From positions 70,592 through 134,591 of the forward strand of contig KV423963.1 of assembly GCA_001632435.1 (NCBI GenBank): DNA of 64,000 nucleotides, read 5' to 3'. Source of the stretch: Calocera cornea HHB12733. Its lineage: Eukaryota; Basidiomycota; Dacrymycetes; Dacrymycetales; Dacrymycetaceae. Under the pieces are notes generated by a model. It was not told the DNA's origin, ran no database searches, and worked only from the letters and a program-made list of their open reading frames with translations. Below are positions 11,401-22,937 of the stretch, in pieces; the first letter of the stretch is position 1, and each line of letters begins with the position of its first letter. The position numbers were made by a program, and so were the translations under genes.

Positions 11401-12704
11401 CAGGGACTGATAGTCAGCACCCTGGTTGCTGAAAAGCAGGTTATCAGCCGAAAAAGTGCTGCCTTGCCAAACAGCTGATAGCCATGATCAGCACCTAGGG
11501 TCTGATACCTCCATGGTCTGCATTAAGAGAGTGCCAGTTGGCCAGTTGGGCTCCCGGACCTTCATGCATCTCTCCTTTGGACCACCATCTCTCTGCCATT
11601 TCATTTGCTCACTGCTCTCTCCTCCCCCCCTACGTTGCATGTATCTCCTGCCAGCTTGCCCTTGTGGCCAACATATTTGGGCCATTGCAGGACCTCCTTC
11701 TGGAGGGCCAGGCTAGGCAATGTATACACACATATATGCATACTTTGTTGACTTTCAGCTTCCAACTCAGAGGCAGTGAATGGAGTGGTGAGGGGATAAA
11801 CACACAATACTGTGATGCCATTGAGTGTGATAGACTTTAGACCTTGGCTGCTTGGATGGACACCAGACTGACAGATAATACAATAGGCATAGATAGCTGT
11901 ATCTAATCATAGTGCTGATATTAATGAACTATACTACTGAAAAACAGCCAGGTGCTGTTTACTTATCACTTTTTGCTGCTTATCAGCCATTTCACCTAAG
12001 AAAACAACATACTGTTAATCAGCAACTACCGGCTGCTCATAATCAGCTCCTTCAAGGGTCTCAGTGGGCATAGAACACCCAGTGTAACCAGCTCAGTGTA
12101 ACAGTTAAATCACTTGACTTAGCGCCAGTAGCTACAGGTTGCCTCACTAGCACTGCATTTTGGGTCAAAATTTTCTGGGTCAGAGAAGGTTAGCTGCCAG
12201 GACCTATCCTTACCCACATACAAGAATAGGCTATGAAATCTAGTGTAGAATAGCCTTTATCATTAGTGTATTAGATAATGTGGGAGATCAGAGACTGGGT
12301 CATATCAGGGACCAGGTCATCCTATTCAGTTCTCCCTTTCTGGCAAACTTAGGCATGCTGCAACTCAACCAAAACATCATATTTCCTGAATTTATATTGA
12401 CACACGGTGAACTGGATATGGTCCCACACACTGGAGAGGTTCAAAATTAGGGAGAGCAAAAAATAGGTGAGTGACCTGGTCCCTGATCCAACCTGGTCTC
12501 TGATCGCCCACATTAGGCTTTTCTAATACAATGATATGTTGGTTTTCATTTGCTTGAATGGGGACAAGTTCAGCTGAGTTGTGAAGTTGTATCAACCAAT
12601 GCGGCCAATACATAATATTGATTGCCATTGCAAATGGGTATTGCTAATACTATTCTTGACCAGCAAACTACAGCTATTTGTCTCTATCCCTCCTCAGTTA
12701 CCCC

Positions 12705-13907
12705 CTACATATTCTGTGCAAGAGTGTTGAGCCCCACCTTGACTGGAATACATATCAGCTGCTGAACTGTGCCAAATGGAGATGAACTTACTGCCACCAA
12801 CCAGCACCATAGGCCCATACTTGCCCCACACCTTCTTGATGACAGGGAGGAACTTCTTCCCACCCTTGTGGGTGTGGTACCCAAGGTGCTCCTTGGTATC
12901 CTGCACAGGTGCAGCAATGCTGACTGGGGCAACAGGCTGCATGGCAGTGATGTGGGTGGTCTGGGTGGTGGTGTCCAGGGCAATGGTCAGCTGGCCCACC
13001 GCAATCATAGTAGGGACTTTGTGGGTGTTGACCCAATCAATGCCGAGGCCAACACAGCTGTCCCAAGTCTGATTGTGCTCGGCAAGGCGAGCAATGTGAA
13101 CCTTGTTGTCCTTGCACAGCTGCTCCTGGATGAGCTGCATGCGACGCAGCTGGCAGCCATACTCAAATGCCGGCACCTTGATGCGCTGCAGCTCCTGCAC
13201 AAACTGCGTGGTTGTCATCTTTGCCAAATCTTCATCTGGGTAATGCTTGTCGAGGAGCTGCAACATTGTGGGAGGGGCAAGGTGTTCCCCCTTCTTGACA
13301 GCTGGCTGCAACTCATGGCCAACAGCAGGCTGGACAGCCTCAGTGTTCTCATTGGCCTCGGCGAGATCCTCGGGAATGGTAATGAACGCCTTGGGGCGCT
13401 TGACGGTGTCCTAGGAGAAGGTTAGTAAGATGTATGTGTACTAACCACGAAGGTCAGTAAGACTTCATAACTCACCTGCACAATCCCCCCCTGATTCAGC
13501 AACTCGATGAGTGGGATCCCATCCACCAGGGCCGGCACTCCATACTGCATCTCCACCTGATGGACCACCAAGATGGCTGTCATCCTTGCTGCAGCATTCC
13601 CCATCCCACACATTGCACTCCTGCTCCTGCTCCCAGTCTCCTCCCATGCCCTCTCCTTCCCCTTTGCCTTCCACTCCCGCTCAGCTGCCCCAGCATTCTC
13701 CATCTTGTGCTTGTGCTTGTGCATGTGCATGTACATGTGCTCATCATTGTGCTTGTGCTTGTGGTGCTCACTCCAGTTGTTGGCAATGTCTTGAGCAAGC
13801 TTCACATTGCTCAGCCCATTGTGGAGCATGTTGAGGGCAGCAGGCAGGGAGGTGGAGGAGGTGAACGAGGTCAGTGAGGAGGGAGAGTAGCTGTTGCTGT
13901 CAGACAT
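12705..13907 (-). CDS. Unrecognised 362-aa protein, repeat-island orphan
   Basis: Three exons fit perfectly: 13476-13907, 12792-13410 and 12705-12742, all with GT-AG sites and matching phases. The N-terminal third is Ser/Thr-rich, then carries a His/Lys/Met tract (HHKHKHN, HMYMHMHKHKHK), a basic-acidic patch and a hydrophobic segment (MTAILVVHQVEMQYGVPALV). The second exon has RPKAFITIPEDLAEANENTE, a possible helical region around QELQRIKVPAFEYGCQLRRM, and a His-rich stretch before GGKKFLPVIKKVWGKYGPMV. I do not recognise a family. Its exons retain more CpG than their surroundings, hinting at selection or a more recent origin. It may be a transposon accessory (gag-like) protein; this is inference only. 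Confidence 0.5.
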
Positions 13908-14531
13908 ATTGTAGTCAATAGAGTAGTTGATGATTGATGGTTGGAGGCAAGGAAGCAGAGTGTGAGGGCACACAGTAACCCTACAGGGCCGTCAAGAGTA
14001 GACAGAGATCAGAGTCAATGGTAGAGTGATAGAGTAGGTTGGGTGGGCAAGGATAGAGTGGAGAATAGGATAGATGAGGTGACTATAGAGACTACAGAGT
14101 ACAGGTGTACAGTGGAGAGTCCTCAGAGACCAGATCTGAGGAGCCAAGGGGCCTAAAGCCCACCTATATATACCCTGCAGATCTGCATGGGTCAGGCTAT
14201 GGAGCGTCTCATGGGACACATCATGGGGCACATCATGGGGCAGGCCATGGGTCACTATGAGTCAAGTGCGGCAGTGCATGTCTGAGTCATAGTTAGTCAT
14301 GCTGAGTCATGGGGAGTGGCCACGCTCATGGCTGTGCGGTTGTCTGGGCCACACTCTGGGCCATAGGCCTGGACCCTGAAGGCTGGGCTCCATGCTGAGA
14401 AGCACTCCTAAGGCAAATAGAGGCCAAATAAAGTAGGAAATAGAGTGTCCCCTGACAGCCTTGCTTGGAGTATTAGGAATGGTAAGTTGTGAAGTGGTAC
14501 TGACCAAACACAACCTGCTTACCTGTTCTTC

Positions 14532-15195
14532 CTATTCAATGACAGTTGCGGCACACCATAGAGTTAGCAAGTTCATGCCCTTGTTGAGCCTGAGGCTGAA
14601 GTTTGGCATGAGAAATGGGCCTGGGCCAACCTGTTTGTCCTGAGCTGGACCACCTTTGTTCAGCATGGTCCCTCCCTTCACATATCCAACCAGGTGGTAC
14701 ATGGCTTTGAGCATCTCCCACTGACAACTGTAAGTACTATGGAATCTATCCAATAAGTAACTGACACACCTGCAGGTGTTGCTTTATGTGAATGTCCATC
14801 TTGTCATACTCGTTCTTGTCCAGCTAGGTGACAAGCCCCTTGGGAGGGTTAGTGCCATCATGTAAGCCAGCTTTCAACACTGGTCTCTTCTTTGTAGGCT
14901 TGCTGGTCACCGGGAAGCTGACTTCAACATCCCCCACATCCCCCAAATTGTTGACTGAACCAGCGGGAGAGGGTGGGGGAGGTTGTTGGCTGCCAGGAGT
15001 AAGGGTATCAAAAGGAGGAGGGGTGCCAGAGGGGGGCAACTGGGTCTTGGGAATGAAGGATGGATTGGAAGAGAGTGGGGTGCCCAGGAAGGGCGGAGGG
15101 GGCAGTGAGGGGAGTAGAGTCAGTCTGAATGAATAGGAAGGATGAGAGGTGAGTTTTGAAGTTGTACCAACTGAGAGTCCACAGAACTTACACAT
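14532..15195 (-). pseudogene. Broken proline-rich gene fragment
   Basis: On the minus strand a Pro-rich segment (about 15130-14960) runs into VEVSFPVTSKPTKKRPVLK and PPKGLVT. It then meets an in-frame TAG near 14827 and resumes in the same frame as LDKNEYDKMDIHIKQHLQ. After a plausible intron comes CQWEMLKAMYHLVGYVKGG through LLTLWCAATVIE and a stop at 14532. The good coding continuation across a stop codon suggests a degraded gene. The family is not recognised; it lies in the CpG-depleted island and is probably repeat-derived. Confidence 0.4.
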
Positions 15196-15689
15196 TCAAT
15201 GCAGGCCAAGCCTTCAACAATTGACTAAGGAGCTACATATTCTCACTCTGGGCAATCTGTTTGGAGTCCTGGCTCTGTGGATCATAGCTCTCCATCAAAT
15301 CTTGGAGCTTGTTGACAAGGGCAATGGTGTGCACAAGGCCTGGGTTAGGCAGGGGAGGGAGGGAGGGAGTAGTGTAGCCTGGGGTCAATTGGCCAGGACT
15401 ACATGATTAATATTGCAGGAGGGGAAGCAGGTCAGGTGGAGAAATGGGGGAAAGCCAGCTACATGAGATGGGGAGCCAGCCAGGTATTAATGCAGAAAGG
15501 TGAGCTGTCTCCATAGACAGGAAAGAAAACTAGGTAGCACAGGCTGGAATTTACCACATTCAGAAAGATGATCAATGATGATGACCTGTGCAAGGGTCCA
15601 ATAGGAATCCAGCTCACTTGGCTTAAGACAGAAAATATCAGTATTACTATGCTACAACAGGCTATAAATTCTAGCTATTGTAGCCCTAG

Positions 15690-16010
15690 GATAGGTTGCT
15701 AAAGGTTGGTTGGTGATGCCTTTCCAGGGAAGTGCAGGGTAGGCTCTTGTGAGGGTGTTCCAGGCGGAATTTTACCACCGGGACCGGGGTAAATAATTGC
15801 TCCCTGAAACGCGGTGACTGTCGGCGCGACGCGGACCTCGGTTCGAAGCATTCGTGAAAGACCACTGAGGCGAACGCCGGGCCTCGCATGACCAGCGTGT
15901 TACCCTACCACACCACACGGGGGAAAAGGGGAGCCGAGAGGAGGAGGCTTCTGCTTTTGCTTTCGGTTTCTTTGAGCATAATCACAAGGAACATCTGCGA
16001 TCTGATACTA
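15690..16010. other. Boundary between repeat island and RRP3 duplication unit
   Basis: CpG content returns to normal from about 15770. No gene recognised. The duplicated RRP3 unit begins at about 16010. Confidence 0.4.
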
Positions 16011-17735
16011 AAGGCGCAAACACTAATGCCTGGCACGACTGAGCTTACGTCAGCAAAATTTCTCTACGGATGGTCCCTGACCTCGTTAGCGCTCGTCCTC
16101 CCTTCCTCCTCCCTCCGTCAACGCACCATGTCCTCCTCCGAAGCATCCTCATCCCGCGCACCGTCCCCCTCCCAGTCACATGGTGACGCCGCTTCACCAC
16201 GCGCCGTCTCTCCACCCATAGCGCCCGCCGTCGACCCGACAGTGACCTTCTCCTCACTCGGGCTCATCGGCCCTCTCGTACAAGCCTGTACAGCGCTCAA
16301 CTATACGCGGCCCACACCCATCCAGGTAGCGGCCATCCCCCCCGCGCTCGAGGGGAAAGATGTGATTGGATTGGCGGAGACAGGGAGCGGGAAGACGGCT
16401 GCGTTCGCGTTGCCGATATTACAGAAGCTGTGGGATGATCCCAAGCCGTTCTTCTGTGTCGTCTTAGCTCCCACTCGGTGCGTTCCCTACCTGTGTTTAA
16501 TACGAACATTTAACCAATACTTCTGAACAGTGAACTCGCATATCAAATATCCCAACAATTTGAAGCACTCGGGAGTACGATCGGCGTGCGCTGCGCCGTG
16601 CTCATCGGAGGGGTGAAGATGGTCCCTCAAGCCGTCGCGCTCAGCAAGCGCCCTCACATTATCGTCGCCACCCCAGGCCGTCTTCAGGATCATCTCGAGA
16701 ACACGAAGGGGTTCTCTCTGCGTGGGTTGAAATACCTGGTGATGGACGAGGCGGATCGGCTGCTGGATCTCGACTTTGGCCCGATCATCGACAAGCTGCT
16801 CAAGGTTATACCGAGGGAGAGGAACACGATGTTGTTCTCCGCGACTATGACGACGAAGGTCGGGAATCTGCAGAGGGCATGTTTGAAGAACCCAGTCAAG
16901 GTGGAGGTGTCGTCCAAGTATGCATGCAAATCTATTCGTTTACCGCTTGCTGACACGAAAACAGGTACCAAACCGTCTCGACTCTTTTACAATCCTATGT
17001 GCTCACTCCGATGACGATCAAAGAGCCGCAACTGGTGCACATCCTCACGACGCTCACCGGGCTCAGCACGATCGTCTTCGTGCGCACCATCCACGACGCG
17101 ACGAAGCTGACCCTGTCCCTGCGGCACCTCGGCTTCCCCGCAATCCCGCTGCACGGGGACATCTCACAGGACAAGCGGCTCGGCGCGCTCACGCGGTTCA
17201 AGGCCGAGCGCGGCGGCATCCTGGTAGCTACGGATGTGGCGAGTCGTGGGCTGGACATGCCCAAGGTGGACGCGGTGGTGAACTACGACCTTCCGACGAA
17301 CTCGAAGGACTACATCCACCGCGTCGGGCGCACGGCGCGTGCTGGGCGGGCCGGCAGGGCGATATCGATCGTGACGCAGTACGATGTCGAGTTGCTGCAG
17401 CGGATCGAGCATGTTATCGGGAAGAAGCTGGATGCGTATGAGGAGACGAGCCGGGAGGAGGTGGAGATGCTGCGGGAGCGCGTGGGCGAGGCGGTACGGG
17501 CGAGCACGATGGAGATGAAGGAAGGGGATGGGAGGAGGACGCAAGGCGGGCGGGGGAGGAAGCGGGCTAGGGAGGGCGCGAGGGAGCAGATGGACAGGGA
17601 CGATGATGAGGTTGAGGCGGGCATGCCGCGGTTTAAGAAGGCCAAGGCGAGGCGGTAGCGCGTGTGACTGACATTGTAGGACATATGGACTATGCGACTT
17701 GGCTTGTGAAGGTCATTCACATCAATTAGTCGACA
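16010..17735 (+). repeat. RRP3 duplication unit, copy 1
   Basis: About 1.73 kb including about 115 bp upstream of the ATG, all three exons and introns, and about 75 bp downstream (to GTCGACAGA). It matches the reverse complement of 57425-59165 almost base for base. Confidence 0.9.
16128..17658 (+). CDS. RRP3: DEAD-box ATP-dependent rRNA helicase Rrp3/DDX47 (copy 1)
   Basis: 476 aa, exons 16128-16477, 16531-16917 and 16965-17658. Helicase motifs in order: Q motif with RPTPIQ (Q about 66), Walker A AETGSGKT (83-90), PTR, GG, TPGR, DEAD (about 189-192), SAT (about 220), then [16 protein letters not shown] and [10 protein letters not shown]. The C-terminal tail is Lys/Arg/Glu-rich with a nuclear-localisation-like KKAKARR end. 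The overall pattern ([20 protein letters not shown]) is that of Rrp3/DDX47, a nucleolar helicase needed for early 18S rRNA processing. An almost identical copy lies inverted at 57503-59033; the two proteins differ at about seven residues. It converges with the dynactin gene, 250 bp between stop codons. Confidence 0.93.
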
Positions 17736-17908
17736 GAACGAGCTCAGCTAAAGGAGGTCAGCGCTTGGGTGAGCTGCTGGCTGGGTTCATGAAGCGCATA
17801 TGGGCCAGAATCGGTATGTAATATGACTGATACAGCAAGTTGAGAGTGGGTAACGCAAGCATGATCGGTATCTCCAAAAGTGATAAACAAACCCCGAATG
17901 AATCGCCT

Positions 17909-20900
17909 CTAAACAGTATGCAGCGTGGCCGTCGCCCGCGTTAGTAGTCCCTTGACTTTCCGTTCCAGGACGTCTCGCTGCCTGCGCCGCTCCGCAAGCT
18001 GGTAGGCAGGCGTGTCCTTCCTCCGCTTCCATTTCAGCCCGTCGTCCGGCTTCATCTTCGACAGGTCGACCACCCTGGCCGACGTGGCGTGCGTGAGGAC
18101 GTCGGAGTACAGGTGTTTTGTCGCTTCCGCCAGCGTGCGGACGGAGGGAGGTGTGACGGGTCGATCGGACTCGTCGTCCGAGTCGACGCTTGTATCCGCG
18201 ACGAGGCTGGGAGGTGCCGATATACCAGGTACAGATGTGCGGGAGGAGAGGATAGGTTCCAGAGGTGGAAGCGAGTTGAGCTCCTTGAGCAGGCCCTGGC
18301 CCTTGAGATAAGAGTTCTCGGACCGCAGGAAACGCAGAGCACCCTTGAGGGAGTCAATCTGAAGTAAGCTCCGTCAACAATGAACCCGCTCCAAAGAGAT
18401 ATTTGACCCACCTGCTCCAGCAGCTGAGATGTCTCCAGCGTCCCCTCGGCAAGGATCGGGTCCCCGTCTCCCAGGTTGAAGCTCCTATCAGCCGACGCGC
18501 CATTCGCCTTGAGCTTGGCATTCTCCTGCTCGGCAGCATCCAGCTCTGCCTGGATCTGCTCCAGAGACTCCTGGTACGACGCCTCGGACTTGCGGAGCTT
18601 TCCAAGTTCCGACTCGAGGTTGGCGATGACCTCGGCCTGCTTCTTGAGCGACTCCATGCGGCGGTCCATCAGCTCCATCTTTACACCGCCCTCTTGGATG
18701 ATCTGGTCTTTGGTCTTGATCACGCGCTGCAGCTCGCCCGTTTGCTCCTTGAGCAGGGATACTTCGCGTTCTGCTTCGAGGTTGACAGCGGCTTTCGCGC
18801 GTATCTCTTCCACGCGAGCGATCCATGGAGCGTTGCCGGTGACTACGCATTTATCAGTCAGCTGAAACAATGAGAGGCACAAAACCATACTTCGTAAGAT
18901 GCTTTCCGCCTCCAGAGTGACCGGAAGGAAAGCCGCAGCTTCGCTTGCCATTTCGCTCAGTGTTTCAGAGACGGCATCCCATGATGCGTTTTGCTTTCCC
19001 AGAGCTTCGTTCGCCACAGTCCGTATCATGGAGACGATCTGAGACAGGTGCAGGACGCCTTTGGAGTCTCGGATATCCATTACATACATACTGACGCGTT
19101 GGGCCAACTGAACAATCTCTGAGCAGAGGCCCTTCCTCACAGCCAAAACAACTCACCTGGATACCGAAATCGATCGTTTTGCTCATATGCTCCGTCAGGC
19201 CACCCAAGGTTGGAATCAAGTTGGAGCGCAGTGCGGCCTTGTCGTTCACGAGATCTTGGATGCGAGCAATGATTTTCCTAAAGGAGAACATCATGACGGA
19301 GTCAGATAGCACTCGTTACAGTACTCACCTGATCGCGGTACGAGCGCTCCTTGCCTGCCCGAGAACGCTGTTCAATGGCTCATAAACAACGTCATCCTGC
19401 TCCAAATCGTCTGATTCAAAGACGATCTCTGAACCCGAGCAATGAGACAGCGTCCTGAAACTAAAAGACACAACTTGCCTTCATCCTCGGTGGCCGAAGA
19501 TAGAGCTTGCTGCACAAGCCCAAGTGACGCCATGAAGGTGTCCAAATCATAGTCGACGGACGTAGCCAAATCCAGTTCTTGCTCCCCGAGCGCGAAGTGG
19601 AAGCCAGCGAAGAACGTTTCTGCAAGATGCTCGAATTGTGCCAACATCCTGGGCACTCGTATGAGGTCAAGTAGACGAACAATGGGCTGTGAGACTTACT
19701 TCGATACGTCGCTCACACAGTCCTCCTCTCTGAATTCTTCACGACGCAACCGCTCGATGTGCATGTCCAGACGCTTCTCCATCCCAGCAATCTCCGGGAA
19801 CAAGCTGCCCGCCTTGATGAATATATCGGGATCGCAGCGCTTCAGAACAGCTACGAATCGGCGGCAGAGACCCGAAAGATGTGCAATCCGCCCACGCATC
19901 TGAAACGCATATCAGACCATATACCGATGAGTAACCGATTGAATACCTCGCAAACACCGACCAGGCTCTCCGATACATTCTCGATCAGACTCTCCGGCAG
20001 ATTGTACTTTTGTGCCACGACGGCATTGATAAGATCTGCCTTGTATGCGAGCCTGGAAAAGAACAGATAGCACGCCGTAGCATCGGCATCGCCTTCGAAA
20101 TACGCCTGGGGCAGGAACAGCTGGACGATCTGCAGGTGCTCCTTTGCCTGTGCGGCATCGAGTCGCCGGAGCTCGAGGTCGATGTTTTTCGTCTGGTTCT
20201 TCGCAACAGTAGACTGCAGCTTCATGTTCGCCGCGAGAACCGCTTGACTGTGCGTGTTGAGCGCTTGCGATTCGGTGTCCTGTGTGGAGAGCCTGCTGCG
20301 CAGATAGTCGTTATCACTGTGCTCATATGAGCAAGCCGACCCGATAGACGAAGCGTTACTATGCGCACCTTGTCAGGGTCGCCATCGCTTCCCGGAACTG
20401 CTGGAGCGCATGCTCATAGTCCATCATTGTATCTTGCTGGGATTCAATTTGACCCAACGCTGCCCGGAGCTCCGAAGACCTCGCATCTGCGGCTGTATCA
20501 GACAGCTGATCCAGCATGGGAGGATGTACGCACCAAGATCTTCCTGGAGCTGCTTCTCCGTCTCCAAATGCGTCTCCTCCAGCTCCTCATTGAGCTCCTT
20601 GAGCGTCTCGTAGTCCTCGATGGTGATGTCCTTCTCCGCCAGCTCCTCGGACAGGGACATGACGCGTTCCGTAAGCTGCATGACCATGTCCTCTGCGCCC
20701 AGCGACGCGTCCAGCTGCGCCTTGAGATCGTCGATCTGAGCCTCGGCGTTCTCGAGTTTCGACAGTGCCATCTCGTATTGTGCTGTGCCAAAGAGTTGGG
20801 TTAGCGATCAAGGGGAAGTATTCGCAAGATGATGCACGTACACTGCAAGTCCTCGACCGAGGCAACCTCCCTCTCCAGCTCGTTGATCTTCTTCCTCTGC

Positions 20901-22572
20901 TCTCTCTCACTCTCCTGCGCAATGTCACGCAGCCTAGCAGCCAGTCAGCAGTATACCCGATAAGGTAATCGGTACACGCACTTGAGCAGCGCCTCCTTCA
21001 GCCTCTCATTATGTTTCTCCAGCTGCACATAAGCCAGCGTCCTCTTCCCCTCCTCCTCTCCCCCATCCCCACTGGGCGCAACATGCCCCTCCTCCCCGCT
21101 CTCGGCGAGCGCCCTCTCCTCCCGCAGCACATCCCGTTCCACCTCGCTCTCCGCCAGCTGCTCCTTCAACTCCTCCACCTCCGCCTCAGCCGCCTCCGCG
21201 CGCTCTTCTGCAACCTCTTTGTCGAGCAGGGACATCTCGAGCTGCTCGCTTTGCTCCTGCAGGCGCGCTTCGAGAGAGTCCTTCTCCACGCTGAGGTCTT
21301 TGACCGTCCGGCGGAGGTCGACGAGGTCCGTTTGCTGGGATGTCAGTTTGGCTACATAGGCAGTCAGACACAGCTTCCGTAGGAGAGAAGGGCAGCACAT
21401 ACCTTGCAGCTTCGGGCGCAGAGCAACGAACTGCTCCGCGTCCGCCAGCCTGCTCTCCAGCTCGCGGATCCTTCCCGAATCGTCGGCCCGCTTGACCTCC
21501 AGCACCCTCACCTTCACACGGAGCTCCTCCAGTTCCCGCTACACAAACCGTCAGTCTCTCATCACAAAGCCATACTGACAGAACACTCACATGATGCGCC
21601 GGAGGCGGGGAGGGTGACCGCTGCACCTGAGCAGTGTACGGCATCTCCTCGCTCCTCATCCTCTCCCTCTCAGAAACAGGACTATGGTTGACCCTCCTGA
21701 GCACGGGGCTATGCGCGGGCCTAGCGGGCGCCTGCGGTGTCTGCTCGAGGGGCACATCGTCCTCCAGCTCGTAATCGTCCGGTGGGGGGATCGCGGAGAG
21801 GCTCTCTTCCTGGATCTTTGCGGGGGGCGCGGAGATGGGGGTGGACAGGGAGGGGGCAGTGCGGGTCGTGAGGGGCGTCTGGAGGGTGAGCCGGCGGGAG
21901 GAGGCGGTGGGCCCGCTGAGGCGGGAGATGGGCGTGGGGCGGGGGAGTGTTGGTGGTGGTCTCGCTGACACGGGTTTGGGCGGGCTGGCAGCTCGGGAAG
22001 CCAGGGAGCTGGAGGAGGATGTTCGCTGCGGTTTCAGCCCCACTGAGGTAGAGCTTGGTCGGGAGAGGGTCTGTGCGGACTGGGTGCGCGAGATGGACTG
22101 GTTTGAGAGCGTGCGTGCGAGGGAGGGCGGCGCGCCCAGCCGGGTGGGCGTGGAGGTGCTGCCTGTGCTGCCGGCGCTCGAGGTGCGCGGGGCGAGGGTG
22201 GTGCGCATCGCGCTCGGGGGAGGGGCCGCGGTGCGCGATGCTGGCCTTGATGTTGTTCGCGAGAGGGGTTGCTGTACTACATTCAGGATGGGGGCAGGGT
22301 ACGATCGTGCGTCGTGGACTCACCGCCGGAGCGGTCTCCTCGAGCAGCTTGACCTGCGCACTCCTGACGAACACGCCGTGGCCCGGCTCGCAGCTAAAGT
22401 ACCTGACCCCGTCGACACTCCCGTCGTTCTTGCCATTCTGGTCAAAGAGCTCGACGCCGATCCATTTGCCCGGTGCGAAGGAGGGCAGGCCGACGAAGCG
22501 GACGCGGCCGCGGCCGGCGGTGACTTGCACGAGCGAGTTGACCTGCAGGTCGGGCGGCGGGACGGGCGGCAT
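17909..22572 (-). CDS. Dynactin subunit p150-Glued (NIP100/ro-3)
   Basis: Large multi-exon gene. The N-terminal CAP-Gly domain (exon 22324-22572) has GKWIGVELFDQNGKNDGSVD and FSCEPGHGVFVR, which bind microtubule and EB1/CLIP tails. A Ser/Pro/Arg-rich basic linker follows (22270-21600), then long heptad coiled coils (RELEELRVKVRVLEVKR onward, through 20400). The dynactin-domain region comes next and a further coiled coil ends in DLSKMKPDDGLKWKRRKDTP and TATLHTV. At least a dozen short introns are visible, so exon details are approximate; total about 1200-1300 aa, the usual family length. p150 links cytoplasmic dynein to cargo and microtubules and in hyphae supports nuclear migration. A 33-bp piece of its 3' end is duplicated at 59203-59235. 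Confidence 0.9.
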
Positions 22573-22937
22573 CGCTGCCTCGTATGAGGGAGGAGTGGGC
22601 CAGGCGGGGTATGCGTGCTGTATGCGCAGTGTGCAGTGACGCTGAGCGGGCGACGCGTTGGGTATGATGTAGAAAAGTTCCGGATAGGGACGCGCGCTGT
22701 GTTTCTACGACACCGCCGTAAACAGGCTCGTTTTACATGACTTAGCCCATATTCACACAAGTACATATCCACGCAATGCGCAGACTTGGGTGAACGTGTG
22801 TCGACTGCTACGCACTATAGCATTCCATGGACAGAAGTTACAATCCACACTTGCTCGATGCGAGCATAGGAAAGGTATGCTGATGCATGAATCATCATTT
22901 TACTGGGCCTACGGCATACACAACGCGACAAGTGCAC
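22573..22937. other. Intergenic, dynactin promoter and EGD2 3' UTR
   Basis: No coding segment beyond the last short EGD2 exon. Pyrimidine-rich stretches lie upstream of the dynactin ATG on the minus strand. Confidence 0.4.

Larger units (their letters stand above)
11400..15690. repeat. CpG-depleted repeat-like island
   Basis: CG dinucleotides nearly vanish: in 11761-12360 I count 2 in 600 bp, while flanking DNA has many per line. TG and CA are correspondingly abundant. This is the expected trace of cytosine methylation and deamination at CpG in silenced transposons of basidiomycetes. Short motifs resembling transposon ends recur (TTATCAGCC at about 11443 and about 11980 near AAAAAGTG-like runs), but no clean inverted repeat was found. 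It contains the orphan gene at 12705-13907 and the broken gene at 14532-15195; the rest (11.4-12.7, 13.9-14.5 and 15.2-15.7 kb) shows nothing recognisable. Confidence 0.6.

Noticed and set aside
11425..12000. Imperfect inverted copies of TTATCAGCC/AAAAAGTG as MITE ends
   Set aside because: Only about 11 of 15 bases match and no target duplication is visible; mentioned only as part of the island.
13680..13760. GTGCTTGTGCATG repeats as a regulatory or CRISPR-like array
   Set aside because: They encode the His/Lys/Met tract of the orphan gene in frame; no spacer structure.
15825..15850. GGTTCGAAGC resembling a tRNA B box
   Set aside because: No A box or stems at the right spacing; chance match.
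21186..22208. Plus-strand and shifted frames across the dynactin linker
   Set aside because: Explained as other frames of a Ser/Pro/Arg-rich, GC-rich exon.
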